This document shows positions 8,254 to 16,929 of a DNA stretch of 38,686 bases, piece after piece. The notes beneath the pieces were generated by a model. That model was not told where the DNA came from and did not search any database. It worked only from the letters and a program-made list of their open reading frames with translations. The position numbers were made by a program, and so were the translations under genes. Numbering within the stretch: the first letter of the stretch is position 1; each line of letters starts with the position of its first letter. The stretch is taken from the NCBI GenBank assembly GCA_019114945.1, contig DXEN01000031.1, positions 1 through 38,686 on the forward strand, in the 5' to 3' direction. This DNA is from Candidatus Parabacteroides intestinigallinarum. GTDB lineage: Bacteria; Bacteroidota; Bacteroidia; Bacteroidales; Tannerellaceae.

Positions 8254-9165
8254 ATGGAAAAAGCGAGTTACGCGGCGATAGATATCGGTTCCAACGCCGC
8301 CCGATTGTTAATTAAGAGCGTGAACGAGGACGCGAACGATGAGTTGTTTACCAAGGAGTTGTTGTTGCGCGTACCGGTACGCTTGGGCGAGGAGGCTTTC
8401 TCGAACGGGGGGAAGATCTCGCCCCGGAAGGAAGAGAAGCTGGTCCGCTTGATTAAGTCGTTCCGCCAGTTGATGAAGATTTACGACGTGGTGGACTACC
8501 GGGCATGCGCCACTTCGGCGATGCGCGACGCCAAGAACAGCAAGGCCATCGTGAAGCGGATTTATAAAGAGACCGGCATCCGCATCGAGGTGATCAGCGG
8601 ACAGGAGGAGGCGCGCATCGTGTATGACAACCACATCGAGAACCTCTTGCGCCGCGATAAGAATTACATCTACGTGGACGTGGGTGGCGGTAGTACGGAG
8701 ATCAGTTTCATCTCGAAGGGCGAGTTGAAGTCGTCGAAGTCGTACAACGTCGGTACGGTCCGTATGATGAAGAACGCCGTGCGGGAGGAGGATTTCGACG
8801 CCCTGCGGCGGGATATCGAGGCGATCGCCAAGGAGTATCCGGACTTGATGATTATCGGCTCGGGTGGCAACATCAACAAGCTGTTCCGCCTGGCGGAGGA
8901 GAAGGAGAAACACAAGCAGGCGGCGATCTTCTCGGTGGAGTCGCTCCGGAAGATTAACGACGAGCTGAAGCGCTACACGCCCGCCGAGCGGCGCAAGCTG
9001 TTCAGGCTGAAGCCCGACCGCGCCGAGGTAATCGTGCCCGCCGCCGAGATTTTCCTGGAGGTAGCCCGCTGCGGACAGTCGAAAGAGATTTGGGTGCCGA
9101 TGATCGGTCTGGCGGACGGTATCATCGACAGCCTCTACGCGAAACGCCTGAAAGCGAAAAGATGA
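8254..9165 (+). CDS. ppx: Exopolyphosphatase / Ppx-GppA family phosphatase
   Basis: This enzyme belongs to the actin-like ATPase fold family that removes terminal phosphates from polyphosphate or hydrolyses pppGpp. The phosphate-binding motifs are visible: AAIDIGSNAARLLI at residues 7-20 and IYVDVGGGSTEISF at about 140-153, followed by MIIGSGGNINKL. At 303 residues it has only the two-domain catalytic core and lacks the C-terminal HD-like extension of the roughly 510-residue E. coli enzymes. Co-transcription with ppk1 (17-nt gap) favours polyphosphate as substrate. It converges on the M64 peptidase gene 16 nt away. Confidence 0.92.
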   Translation: MEKASYAAIDIGSNAARLLIKSVNEDANDELFTKELLLRVPVRLGEEAFSNGGKISPRKEEKLVRLIKSFRQLMKIYDVVDYRACATSAMRDAKNSKAIVKRIYKETGIRIEVISGQEEARIVYDNHIENLLRRDKNYIYVDVGGGSTEISFISKGELKSSKSYNVGTVRMMKNAVREEDFDALRRDIEAIAKEYPDLMIIGSGGNINKLFRLAEEKEKHKQAAIFSVESLRKINDELKRYTPAERRKLFRLKPDRAEVIVPAAEIFLEVARCGQSKEIWVPMIGLADGIIDSLYAKRLKAKR

Positions 9166-9178
9166 GAGGGGGCTCTCA
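9163..9178. terminator. Short hairpin between ppx and the M64 gene
   Basis: TGAGAG-GGGG-CTCTCA lies at the junction of two convergent genes, overlapping the ppx stop. The stem is only 6 bp and there is little U-tract, so it is a weak terminator candidate. Confidence 0.35.
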
Positions 9179-9181
9179 CCC

Positions 9182-10471
9182 TTATTTATCCGTCAGGAAG
9201 TCTATCATCCGGTGGATCGCCCGTACGCAAGCGGGGCAGAAAGGAGCGTAGTCGCGCATCATGCAGTGATCCATCGGGCGGTAGATGCCCTTGGCCACGT
9301 AGCCGCCTCCCTCGAACACGCCGGGCTTCTCCCGGTGCTTCTCATCCAATGGCGTGGGGATGGGCGTTCCGGCGGGCAGGAGGTCTTTCCACTTCGACCC
9401 GAAATCCACCAGCGTGGTGATGTTGGGTTCCCACGGCTCGTATTCCAGGTTGTAAAAGTCTTGATACGCCACCTCGGAGGAGAAATACTCGTCCGCCAGG
9501 CCGGCGAGGCTGTGCCCTAATTCGTGGACGAACACGACCGGTGTGCGGGGATGGTCCGCCGTGCCCATGGCGTAGAAGTTGTACATCCCGCCGCCTCCGT
9601 AGGCGTCCGTGTTGACGAGGATGAAGATCGCGTCGCAGGGCACGTTCCACACGGCGTCGCGCACGGCTTTCATGTCCGGTGTCGTCAGGTAGCGGTCGAT
9701 GCCGAAGGTGTAATAGCCGGAGTTGAGCGCCGTGTGCTTGAAGACGCCCTTGCCGGACAGGTCGGTGCCCGATTCCTCCGATACCGTGCCCACGGCCCAG
9801 ATGTTGAAATCCGCGCGGCGGGTGTCGAACGGCGGCGTGGCGAACAACGCCTCCTCGAAGCGCCGGGCGTCCGCCACGAACTTCGCCTGCTCGTCGGCGG
9901 TGTAGCCCTCCGCCACGAACACGAGGTCCACTTTTCCGGCGGGCTCGCCGTTGTATCGCAACCTCGTCACGGTATTTTCCTTTAGTTTTCCCCGGTCGAT
10001 GAAGATGCTGGCGGGGTCCACCGTCTGCGTCAATAGCGGGTGGAAGCGCATGTCGCTGCGGTCCCTTGCCGTAAGCTCTATCCGGACGGGCGCCTTGGGA
10101 TAGGGGATGGCTACGCTGTTTGTCCACGATTGGGTCTCCGTCTGGGCTTGCTCCGTGGTGCGCCATTCCTCGAACAGCGTGTTGAAGCCGCGGGCGTAGA
10201 GCAGCGAGTCGCTCGCGGCGTCGTATACGTTTATATAGTAGCCGCCGTAACGGAAGGTATCGACGAGGTTTTTCCGGGGACCGCCCCACACGGGCTCCTC
10301 GCGCAGCCGCTCGATGGCGGCGGACTGGCTGTCCTTGTTCCCGCTCAGGGCGAAGTCGATACGGAGGCTTTTCTCCGTGAAAGAATCCTCGAAATTCCCT
10401 TGCGCCCGGCCGGCGAGGCCGCAGAGCAACGCCAGCGGTAGAATGAGTGTTTTCCTTATACGCGTGTTCAT
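9182..10471 (-). CDS. Secreted M64-family (IgA peptidase-like) metallopeptidase
   Basis: The 429-residue precursor begins with a signal peptide (positive residues, then LILPLALLCGLAGRAQ). An N-terminal beta-rich domain (about 30-160) of the kind paired with peptidase M64 follows. The catalytic zinc motif is HELGHSLAGLADEYF, with His316, Glu317, His320 and a downstream Asp327 as expected. A C-terminal Cys-containing segment (HCMMRDYAPFCPACVRAIH) is also typical. Relatives in gut Bacteroidetes are often called IgA peptidases after a Clostridium ramosum enzyme, but the substrate here is unproven. It is expected in the periplasm or outside the cell. It diverges from the SGNH hydrolase gene. Confidence 0.9.
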   Translation of the reverse strand: MNTRIRKTLILPLALLCGLAGRAQGNFEDSFTEKSLRIDFALSGNKDSQSAAIERLREEPVWGGPRKNLVDTFRYGGYYINVYDAASDSLLYARGFNTLFEEWRTTEQAQTETQSWTNSVAIPYPKAPVRIELTARDRSDMRFHPLLTQTVDPASIFIDRGKLKENTVTRLRYNGEPAGKVDLVFVAEGYTADEQAKFVADARRFEEALFATPPFDTRRADFNIWAVGTVSEESGTDLSGKGVFKHTALNSGYYTFGIDRYLTTPDMKAVRDAVWNVPCDAIFILVNTDAYGGGGMYNFYAMGTADHPRTPVVFVHELGHSLAGLADEYFSSEVAYQDFYNLEYEPWEPNITTLVDFGSKWKDLLPAGTPIPTPLDEKHREKPGVFEGGGYVAKGIYRPMDHCMMRDYAPFCPACVRAIHRMIDFLTDK

Positions 10472-10547
10472 ACAATGTTTGGAATGTATTTTCGTTTTAT
10501 ATGCGCGAATGTATGGTATTTTCTACATAAAAAGAACGTAAAAGGCT

Positions 10548-11339
10548 ATGAGAAGAGTAAGGATTATGATTTGTATGCTGCTGGGGACGCTTATGGGGCT
10601 ATCCGCCTTCGCCGCGGAGGGCAAGCGTTACGTGAATATCGTGTTTATCGGCAATAGCATCACGGAGGGTGTCGGTTTGTCGAATCCCACGCGGGAGGCG
10701 CCGCCGGTGAAGGCGGCGTTGTACCTGAGCAAACGCCCGGAGATAGGCTCGGTGAAGTATGTCAACCGCGGGCGGAGCGGCTGCACTACCGTGGATTACT
10801 TGCCGGAGACGAACACGCTCTTCCCGTGGATGACCGCCGCCGCCGACCCATTCCGGGACGAGACGTGGGCGGACTTGGTGTTCTCCATCATGCTGGGCAC
10901 GAACGATAGCGCCATCTCGGGCACGAACGGCTGCCCCGTGTCGCCCGAGCGATATTACGAGAATATGCGGACGATTATCGACCGCCTCCTCGCCTTGTAC
11001 CCGGGTTGCCGGGTGGTGGCGCATCGCCCCATCTGGTACAGCCCGAACACGTACAACGGCTCGAAGTACATGGAGGAGGGGTTGCGCCGGTTGGAGAGCT
11101 ATTATCCCCAGCTCCAAAAGCTGGTGGACGATTACGCCCGCCGCTTCCCCGGACAGGTTTTCCTGGGCGACACGGAGGGGTTCGATTATTTCAAGGAGCA
11201 TCACCGGACGGATTTCCAGGCGGAGCGGGGGAACGCCGGTATTTTCTACCTGCATCCGAACGCCGATGGGGCCGCCCGCTTGGGCGAGTTGTGGGGCGAG
11301 GCCATCCTGCGGGCGCTGGAGGAGGATAAGACATTTTGA
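10548..11339 (+). CDS. Secreted SGNH/GDSL-family hydrolase
   Basis: This 263-residue protein has a signal peptide (about 1-23, ending AFAA). Block I, IVFIGNSITEG, places the nucleophile at Ser37. Block III IMLGTNDSA carries the oxyanion Asn, and block V YLHPNADGAARL carries the catalytic His. The family hydrolyses ester bonds in carbohydrates or lipids. The Asp that usually sits three residues before the His is Phe here, so the charge relay is either incomplete or supplied differently. Its neighbours give no clear substrate; a nested hairpin array follows. The family call is firm; the activity is not. Confidence 0.85.
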   Translation: MRRVRIMICMLLGTLMGLSAFAAEGKRYVNIVFIGNSITEGVGLSNPTREAPPVKAALYLSKRPEIGSVKYVNRGRSGCTTVDYLPETNTLFPWMTAAADPFRDETWADLVFSIMLGTNDSAISGTNGCPVSPERYYENMRTIIDRLLALYPGCRVVAHRPIWYSPNTYNGSKYMEEGLRRLESYYPQLQKLVDDYARRFPGQVFLGDTEGFDYFKEHHRTDFQAERGNAGIFYLHPNADGAARLGELWGEAILRALEEDKTF

Positions 11340-11346
11340 CAGTAGC

Positions 11347-11461
11347 CCGGATGGGCTCAAAAAGGCGGTTTTGAAAGGGTCGTCACCAGAGGCCGTAAAG
11401 GTCGTCACCAGACCCTGTTCGGTGACGACCTTTACATCGTTCGGTGACGGACCCCATCCGG
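11347..11461. repeat. Nested hairpin made of a 22-bp-period repeat
   Basis: The core is a perfect 14-bp stem, TAAAGGTCGTCACC (11396-11409) with GGTGACGACCTTTA (11421-11434), around an 11-nt loop. GTCGTCACCAG repeats at 11379 and 11401 and GGTGACG at 11421 and 11443, both 22 bp apart, so a second stem encloses the first. CCGGATGGG (11347-11355) and CCCATCCGG (11453-11461) add a third layer. It may act as a terminator for the SGNH gene, but its layered repeats go beyond a simple terminator. Confidence 0.75.
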
Positions 11462-11545
11462 TCGCCTTTAGGACTGACGAAATGACAGTGCCGAGGATGG
11501 CCGATAAGAAGGGAAATAGAAAGATACTTTAATACATAAAACACT

Positions 11546-12997
11546 ATGTTACGAATCAAGGAAAAGATGACGGTTCTCGCGAGCCAAGCGGGGGCGACCT
11601 TGCGGAACCATCCGGCGGAGGTGGCGCTCTCGGTGGCCGCCTTCGCGGTGGCGTGCTACGATTACGAGGATCGGGAGGGACGGAGCTGGGATGTGATGCT
11701 GTCGTACTACCCCGTCGTGTTCCTCTTCACCTATACGTTGAACCGGCTGCTCAAGCGGGGTATGGGGCGTTGGGCGTATTACCTGTCGCCGCTGCTCTGG
11801 ATTCCTTTTTATCTCTTGCCGGAACAACCTTTGTTCACCACCACTTACGCGGTATCGTGGTTGCTCATCCAGCTCTTCTATCTGTCGAGCGGGTGGGAAC
11901 GCGACAACAAGCGTTTCTTGGAGGGCGGCTTCGCTTACCTGCGCTCGCTCTTCTTCGCCGGAGGCTTCTCGGTGGTGACGTGGTTGCTGACGGGGTCTAT
12001 CTATAAGTCGATTTTCTACATCTTCGATCTGGGCTATGGCGACGGCTTCGCGCGGCTGATGGCTTATACGGGCTATGGGGTCTTCCTCGTCCTGTTCCCG
12101 TTCCTCTTCCTGCTGTTCAATCGGCGGAAAGAGACGGGTTGGGAGGGCTTCGGCAAGCTGTTCGGCATCCTGCTGAACTACGTCCTCTCGCCGGCGCTGC
12201 TCGTCTACGCCGCTATCTTGTACCTGTATTTCGTCAAGATAACCCTTACGTGGTCGTTGCCGAAGGGTGGTGTGGCCGCTATCTCGGTCGGTTTCATTAT
12301 CGCGGCGTTCCTGTTGAGGGGATGCCAGGCTTTCGTCGAGCGGCGGATGTACGATTGGTTCTATCGCCACGCCAGCCTGTGGACGCTCCCGGCGCTCGCC
12401 ATGTTCTGGGTGGCCACGGCCTATCGGGTGGCACAGTACGGCTTTACCGAGCCGCGGGTCTACTTGGTCGTTGTCGGGTTGATACTGACCGCCACCGTCC
12501 TCCTTTTCCTCACGAGGCGTTGGGGGCGATACTTGTACGTGGCTTGCCTGACGATAGGCTTATTCGGCGTCGTCACCTACATCCCCGGAATCACCGCTAA
12601 GGACATCGAGCGCGTTTCCCAAAAGGCGCGGGGCAACTACCCGGAGCGGGAGCGGACGGAGGAAACGTATATCTATATCTCATCGGACCTGCCGGTCGAT
12701 ATCCAAGGCTATAACACGTTGGTCGACATACGGAATCAGACGCATCCGAGCGACACGCTGACGGTGTACGACGCCGATACGCTGGTCTACCGCGAGGCTT
12801 ACGACGTCCTCTTGGAGAAACAATTGGAGAAGGTGGGCTTGTCCCGCACGTCCGACTCGATACCGGAATCCGTCTATCCCGATTTGCTGCGGATAGAGTT
12901 GGATTCGTCCGCGATTGTGTTGGAGCAGCTCAATCTGAGGCGGGATTCTCTGTTTCATGTAAATTATATAGAAGGTGCTTATTACTTAAAACGATAA
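11546..12997 (+). CDS. DUF4153 multi-spanning membrane protein
   Basis: This 483-residue protein has roughly ten hydrophobic segments between residues 25 and 345 (for example VMLSYYPVVFLFTYTLN, FFAGGFSVVTWLL, VFLVLFPFLFLLF). A hydrophilic C-terminal domain (about 350-483) follows, predicted outside the membrane. The organisation and the segment around ARLMAYTGYGVFLVLFPFLF fit the DUF4153 family common in Bacteroidetes. The function is unknown. The next gene, a Nudix hydrolase, begins 5 nt after its stop, so the two are probably co-transcribed. Confidence 0.8.
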   Translation: MLRIKEKMTVLASQAGATLRNHPAEVALSVAAFAVACYDYEDREGRSWDVMLSYYPVVFLFTYTLNRLLKRGMGRWAYYLSPLLWIPFYLLPEQPLFTTTYAVSWLLIQLFYLSSGWERDNKRFLEGGFAYLRSLFFAGGFSVVTWLLTGSIYKSIFYIFDLGYGDGFARLMAYTGYGVFLVLFPFLFLLFNRRKETGWEGFGKLFGILLNYVLSPALLVYAAILYLYFVKITLTWSLPKGGVAAISVGFIIAAFLLRGCQAFVERRMYDWFYRHASLWTLPALAMFWVATAYRVAQYGFTEPRVYLVVVGLILTATVLLFLTRRWGRYLYVACLTIGLFGVVTYIPGITAKDIERVSQKARGNYPERERTEETYIYISSDLPVDIQGYNTLVDIRNQTHPSDTLTVYDADTLVYREAYDVLLEKQLEKVGLSRTSDSIPESVYPDLLRIELDSSAIVLEQLNLRRDSLFHVNYIEGAYYLKR

Positions 12998-13002
12998 ACG
13001 AT

Positions 13003-13632
13003 ATGAAAACGAGAAGCGAGCGATTGGTGGAAGTGGCGAAACGCGTACGGGCGTTGGCGCAGAACGGGCTGGTCTACTCCCTGAGCGAGTACGACACGGA
13101 GCGTTACGAGGAGTTGACTCATTTAAGCGACCGGATAACGGCCTTGGCCACCGGCTTGGACGAGGCGGACGTGGCGAGCGGCTATCGCCCCGCCACGGAT
13201 TACGTGACACCGAAGGTAGACATCCGGGCGGTGGTGTTCAACGAGAAAGAGGAAATCCTGCTGGTGCGCGAGAAGGCGGACGGCCGCTGGTCGCTGCCCG
13301 GCGGGTGGAGCGACGTGGGCTATTCCCCGAAGGAGGTCGCCGCGAAGGAGGTGAAGGAGGAGACGGGCCTGGACGTGCGCCCCGTGCGCCTGCTGGCGGT
13401 GATGGACATGAGCAAGCATCCGCATCCCGTCATTCCTTATTACGTCTACAAGTTCTTCATCCTTTGCGAGCCGGTGGGCGGGACGTTCACGGAGGCGTTC
13501 GATATCTTGGGGAAAGGCTTCTTCCCGGTGGACGCGTTGCCACCCCTGTCGTTGGAGCGGGTGCTTCCCGAGCAAATCCGGTGGATGCGCCACCTGTATC
13601 ACCATCCGGAGGAAGAGGTTTATTTGGATTGA
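13003..13632 (+). CDS. Nudix hydrolase
   Basis: This 209-residue protein has an N-terminal helical domain (about 1-62) found in a Nudix subfamily related to Bacillus YjhB. The catalytic domain carries the Nudix box GGWSDVGYSPKEVAAKEVKE followed by ETGLDV. The metal-binding K-E-V-x-E-E-x-G-L core is intact. The Glu normally found early in the box is Tyr, as in other members with a GGWxDVG motif. Such enzymes hydrolyse nucleoside-diphosphate-linked compounds, and ADP-ribose-like or CDP-alcohol substrates are plausible. It follows DUF4153 at 5 nt. The exact substrate cannot be read from sequence. Confidence 0.9.
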   Translation: MKTRSERLVEVAKRVRALAQNGLVYSLSEYDTERYEELTHLSDRITALATGLDEADVASGYRPATDYVTPKVDIRAVVFNEKEEILLVREKADGRWSLPGGWSDVGYSPKEVAAKEVKEETGLDVRPVRLLAVMDMSKHPHPVIPYYVYKFFILCEPVGGTFTEAFDILGKGFFPVDALPPLSLERVLPEQIRWMRHLYHHPEEEVYLD

Positions 13633-13825
13633 ACAGGCCCCTGGCAGATGTAAAGAACCCGCGTAAATCCACGCCCTTGGCGCTGTCCGCGTGCCTTCTC
13701 GCCATTCTCCGCGGCCGGGTATGTCCCAAAATTCCCGAATGGTAGTTTATAGGGGGGCAATGTATTTTCCCCACGATTCTCCTTAGGGCAACTCTTCCTA
13801 TTTTCGCGACCAGTATGGAGCCTGT

Positions 13826-14965
13826 ATGAAGAGTGAGATGAGAGTCAAGAGAGTAGAAACAAAGCGGGAGATGGACGATTTCGTGCGTTTGCCGAATCGG
13901 ATTTACGCGGGCAACCCGTATTACGTGCCCGATTTGGAGATAGACGTGCGGGAGACCTTCGACCCCCAAAGCCCCGCGCTGGACCAGTCGGAGATCCAGG
14001 CCTTTGTCGCCTACGACGCGAAGGGAGAGCCGGTGGGCCGCGTGGCGGGTATCATCAATCACCGGGCGAACGAGAAGTGGCATCAGCTCAACGTTCGCTT
14101 CGGTTTCATCGAGTTCGTGGACGACTTGTCCGTTTCCTCCGCCCTTTTGAATGCCGTGGAGGCTTGGGGCCGCGAGCGGGGCATGACGCGTGTCCAAGGG
14201 CCGATGGGCATCTTCGATTTCGACAAGGAAGGGATGCTCGTGGAGGATTTCGACCAATTGGGCTCGATGATTACCATCTATAATCCGCCTTATTATCCCC
14301 GGCACATGGAGGCGCTTGGCTACGAGAAGGAAGTGGACTGGGTGCAAGTCCTTATCGAGGTGCCGCGCGAGGTGCCTGCCCGCTATGCCCGGGTGGCCCG
14401 CCTGTCGGAGGAGATGTTCGGTTTGCGTGTCCGGAAGCTGACGGGCGTCGACATCTTCAAGCGGGGCTACGGGAAGAAGGTGTTCGAGCTACTGAACCAA
14501 GCCTACGCCCCCTTGTTTGGCTATACGGAGTTGTCGGACCGGCAAATCGACCTGTATGTCCGGCGTTATTTCCCATTAATCGATAAGCGATTGATCCCCG
14601 TCGTGGAGAACGAGGCGGGCGAGTTGATTGGCGTGGCCATTACGATGGGGAGCCTTTCCCACGCCTTGCGGAAGGCGAATGGCCGTTTGTTGCCCTTCGG
14701 CTGGTTCCATTTGTTGCGCTCCCTGAAATGGAGGAACGAGGAGAAGGCGGAGATGCTGCTGATAGCGGTGCGCCCCGACTACCAGGGCTTGGGCGTGAAC
14801 GCGTTGTTCTTTCATGATTTAATCCCGATTTACAACCGGTGTCATTTCCGCTGGGCGGAGACGGGGCCTCAGCTGGAGGACAACGTCCGCGAGCTTTCCC
14901 AATGGAAGCCTCTCCATCCGACCCTCACGAAGCGCAGGCGATGCTATAAGAAAGAAATCAAATAA
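13826..14965 (+). CDS. GNAT-type N-acetyltransferase-like protein
   Basis: This 379-residue protein has features of tandem acyltransferase-like folds. The N-terminal half has VGRVAGIINHRAN and a QGPMGIFDFDKEGMLVEDFD block. The C-terminal half has a GNAT-like acetyl-CoA-binding region (LLIAVRPDYQGLGVNALFFHDL). It resembles the YghO-like GNAT proteins common in Bacteroidetes. The start at 13826 is supported by GGAG 7 nt upstream; a second ATG at 13838 is possible. Only 18 nt separate it from the ketosynthase gene, so it is likely the first gene of the lipid cluster and may acylate or release its product. That role is inferred from position only. Confidence 0.75.
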   Translation: MKSEMRVKRVETKREMDDFVRLPNRIYAGNPYYVPDLEIDVRETFDPQSPALDQSEIQAFVAYDAKGEPVGRVAGIINHRANEKWHQLNVRFGFIEFVDDLSVSSALLNAVEAWGRERGMTRVQGPMGIFDFDKEGMLVEDFDQLGSMITIYNPPYYPRHMEALGYEKEVDWVQVLIEVPREVPARYARVARLSEEMFGLRVRKLTGVDIFKRGYGKKVFELLNQAYAPLFGYTELSDRQIDLYVRRYFPLIDKRLIPVVENEAGELIGVAITMGSLSHALRKANGRLLPFGWFHLLRSLKWRNEEKAEMLLIAVRPDYQGLGVNALFFHDLIPIYNRCHFRWAETGPQLEDNVRELSQWKPLHPTLTKRRRCYKKEIK

Positions 14966-14983
14966 TATAGAAGGAAAGAAGAT

Positions 14984-16207
14984 ATGGAAAGAAAAGTCGT
15001 AATCACGGGTATGGGAATTTGGTCGTGCCTCGGGACGACACTCGACGAGGTGCGCGATTCCCTTTATACGGGGAAGAGCGGGATCGTATTCAGCCAAGAG
15101 CGCAAGGACCTGGGCTTTCGTTCCGCCTTGTGCGCCCAGGTGGAGAAACCCAACCTGAAGCCGTTCATCCCTCGCAACCAGCGGCAGTTCATGCCCGAGG
15201 AGGCGCAATACGCTTATATGGCTACCCGCTCGGCGCTGGAGGCCGCCCGTTTGGATTCGGATTATATCGAGGCCCATGAGGTGGGTATTATTTACGGGAA
15301 CGATTCGGTCGCCGAGGCCACGATGCGGGCGCTTGACAGTTTCCGGGAGTTCAAGGATACGGCCGCTTGCGGTAGCGGGGCCATTTTCCAGTCCATGAAC
15401 TCGACGGTGACGATGAACCTCGCCTGCCTCTTCAAGTTGCGGGGCATCAACCTGACCGCCTCAGCGGCGTGCGCTTCCGGCTCGCAAGCGGTGGGATTGG
15501 CTTATCTGCTAATCCGGGATGGCTTGCAGGATTGCGTCGTTTGCGGCGGGGCGCAGGAGGCGAACTTATATAGCGTGGCCGCGTTCGACGGGATTCAGTC
15601 TTTCTCCACCCGCGAGGATGCGCCGACAAAGGCCAGCCGCCCGTTCGACCGCGACCGCGACGGTCTGGTGCCCGGCGGTGGGGCGGCGACGCTCATCGTG
15701 GAAAGTTATGAGCACGCCGTGAAGCGGGGTGCGCCCATCTTGGCGGAGATTGTCAGCTGGGGCTTCTCGGGCAACGGCGATCACATCTCTACCCCGAATG
15801 TCGACGGCCCGGCTCGTTCGTTGGAACTTTGCCTGCGCAATGGCGGCGTGACGCCCGACCAGATTGGCTATGTCAACGCCCACGCCACCTCGACCCGCAT
15901 CGGCGACGCCCGCGAGGCGCGAGCCATCGCCCGTCTGTTTGGCGACTACAAGGTGCCCGTCACCTCCACCAAGAGCCAGACCGGGCACGAGATGTGGATG
16001 GCCGGGGCCAGCGAGCTGATTTACTCCATCCTGATGATGAAGCACGACTTCATCGCCGGGAACATCAACTTCGAGAATCCCGACGACGATACGGCTTGCC
16101 TGAACATCGTGCCGGAGACCCGCGAGGCGCGTTTCGACCAGTTCCTCTCCAACTCGTTCGGTTTCGGGGGAACGAACTCGACGCTGATCGTGCGTGACGT
16201 GAAATAA
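14984..16207 (+). CDS. Beta-ketoacyl-ACP synthase (FabF-like ketosynthase)
   Basis: The enzyme condenses malonyl-ACP with an acyl-ACP to extend a carbon chain. The 407-residue length and the full Cys-His-His triad are present: Cys163 in SAACASGSQA, His299 in NAHATST and His334 in SQTGHEMWMAGA. The glycine-rich C-terminus reads NSFGFGGTNS. AGGAAAG lies 7 nt before the start. It heads a tight run of ACP, dehydratase and flavoenzyme genes rather than standing with the usual fab genes, so it is probably a dedicated secondary-lipid or polyene ketosynthase. No second ketosynthase or chain-length factor is present here. Confidence 0.92.
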   Translation: MERKVVITGMGIWSCLGTTLDEVRDSLYTGKSGIVFSQERKDLGFRSALCAQVEKPNLKPFIPRNQRQFMPEEAQYAYMATRSALEAARLDSDYIEAHEVGIIYGNDSVAEATMRALDSFREFKDTAACGSGAIFQSMNSTVTMNLACLFKLRGINLTASAACASGSQAVGLAYLLIRDGLQDCVVCGGAQEANLYSVAAFDGIQSFSTREDAPTKASRPFDRDRDGLVPGGGAATLIVESYEHAVKRGAPILAEIVSWGFSGNGDHISTPNVDGPARSLELCLRNGGVTPDQIGYVNAHATSTRIGDAREARAIARLFGDYKVPVTSTKSQTGHEMWMAGASELIYSILMMKHDFIAGNINFENPDDDTACLNIVPETREARFDQFLSNSFGFGGTNSTLIVRDVK

Positions 16208-16247
16208 AAGAATAACAAGGGAAAAACATTATTAAACACTATAAATT

Positions 16248-16496
16248 ATGAATAGAGAAGACATCGTAAAGCAAATCAATGGTTTATTGGCAGAGGAATT
16301 TGAGGTGGAAGAAAGCGAGTTCGCCCCCGAGGCGAACGTACGCGAGACGCTCTCGCTCGATAGTTTGAGCCTGGTGGACTTGGTAGCGCTCGTACAGCAG
16401 ACTTACAAGATCAAGATCCCGGTGAGCGACCTGAAAGGTATCCAGACGTTTACGGATTTATACGATTATATCGAATCTCATTTGCCCAAGGAATGA
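16248..16496 (+). CDS. Acyl carrier protein
   Basis: This 82-residue acidic helical protein has the phosphopantetheine site LSLDSLSLVDL, with attachment Ser39. Charged helices before and after it match the ACP fold. It carries growing acyl chains for the neighbouring ketosynthase. Its TGA stop overlaps the ATG of the next gene (ATGA), indicating translational coupling to the first dehydratase-like protein. It differs from a housekeeping AcpP in lacking the usual DSLDTVEL-type motif, consistent with a dedicated carrier. Confidence 0.93.
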   Translation: MNREDIVKQINGLLAEEFEVEESEFAPEANVRETLSLDSLSLVDLVALVQQTYKIKIPVSDLKGIQTFTDLYDYIESHLPKE

Positions 16497-16918
16497 TCGA
16501 CGTAGCGATGGAACGGCTCATTCCCCAGCGGGACCCCATCCGGATGGTCGACCGGTTGGTGGAGGTGGATGGAGGGACGGCGACTGCCGCTCTCTCCGTC
16601 CGCCCTGACAACTATTTCATGGAGGACGACGGGGCGATGGCCGAGCCGGGGTTGATCGAGCATATCGCCCAATCGGCCTTGGCGTTGGCGGGCTACCGGG
16701 CGTTGGCGTCCGGCGCGCCGGCGCCTCCCGTGGGCTATATCGGCGAGGTGCGTAAGTTCCGGTGTTATCGCCGTCCGCGTGTGGGCGAGGAGTTGCGTAC
16801 AAGCGTCGTCTGGGGCGATACGGTAGGCGACATCGCGCTGGTCTCGGGCGAGAGCCGTGTGGGGGATGAGCGGGTTGCCGAGGTGGGCATGAAGATATCC
16901 ATCCCCAAGAACGCGTAA
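16493..16918 (+). CDS. Hot-dog 3-hydroxyacyl-ACP dehydratase-like protein, ApeP-like
   Basis: This 141-residue single hot-dog protein resembles the COG4706/ApeP family. It has LIPQRDPIRMVDRLVEV at the N-terminus, a PGLIEHIAQSALALAG helix, then VGYIGEVRKFRC. The Glu of the central helix is kept, but the family's PHR-type motif reads PQR and there is no GHFPG histidine. In FabZ-type enzymes His and Glu act together, so it may need a partner. It overlaps the ACP stop by 4 nt and is followed 11 nt later by a second hot-dog protein with the opposite pattern. ApeI and ApeP of aryl-polyene clusters are known to form a heteromeric dehydratase, and I infer the same here. Confidence 0.8.
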   Translation: MIDVAMERLIPQRDPIRMVDRLVEVDGGTATAALSVRPDNYFMEDDGAMAEPGLIEHIAQSALALAGYRALASGAPAPPVGYIGEVRKFRCYRRPRVGEELRTSVVWGDTVGDIALVSGESRVGDERVAEVGMKISIPKNA

Positions 16919-16929
16919 ATCGTAAAGTG

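Noticed and set aside
13633-13825. Small gene between the Nudix and GNAT genes
   Set aside because: No frame has a convincing start, length or composition. Only a GGAG for the GNAT start is supported.
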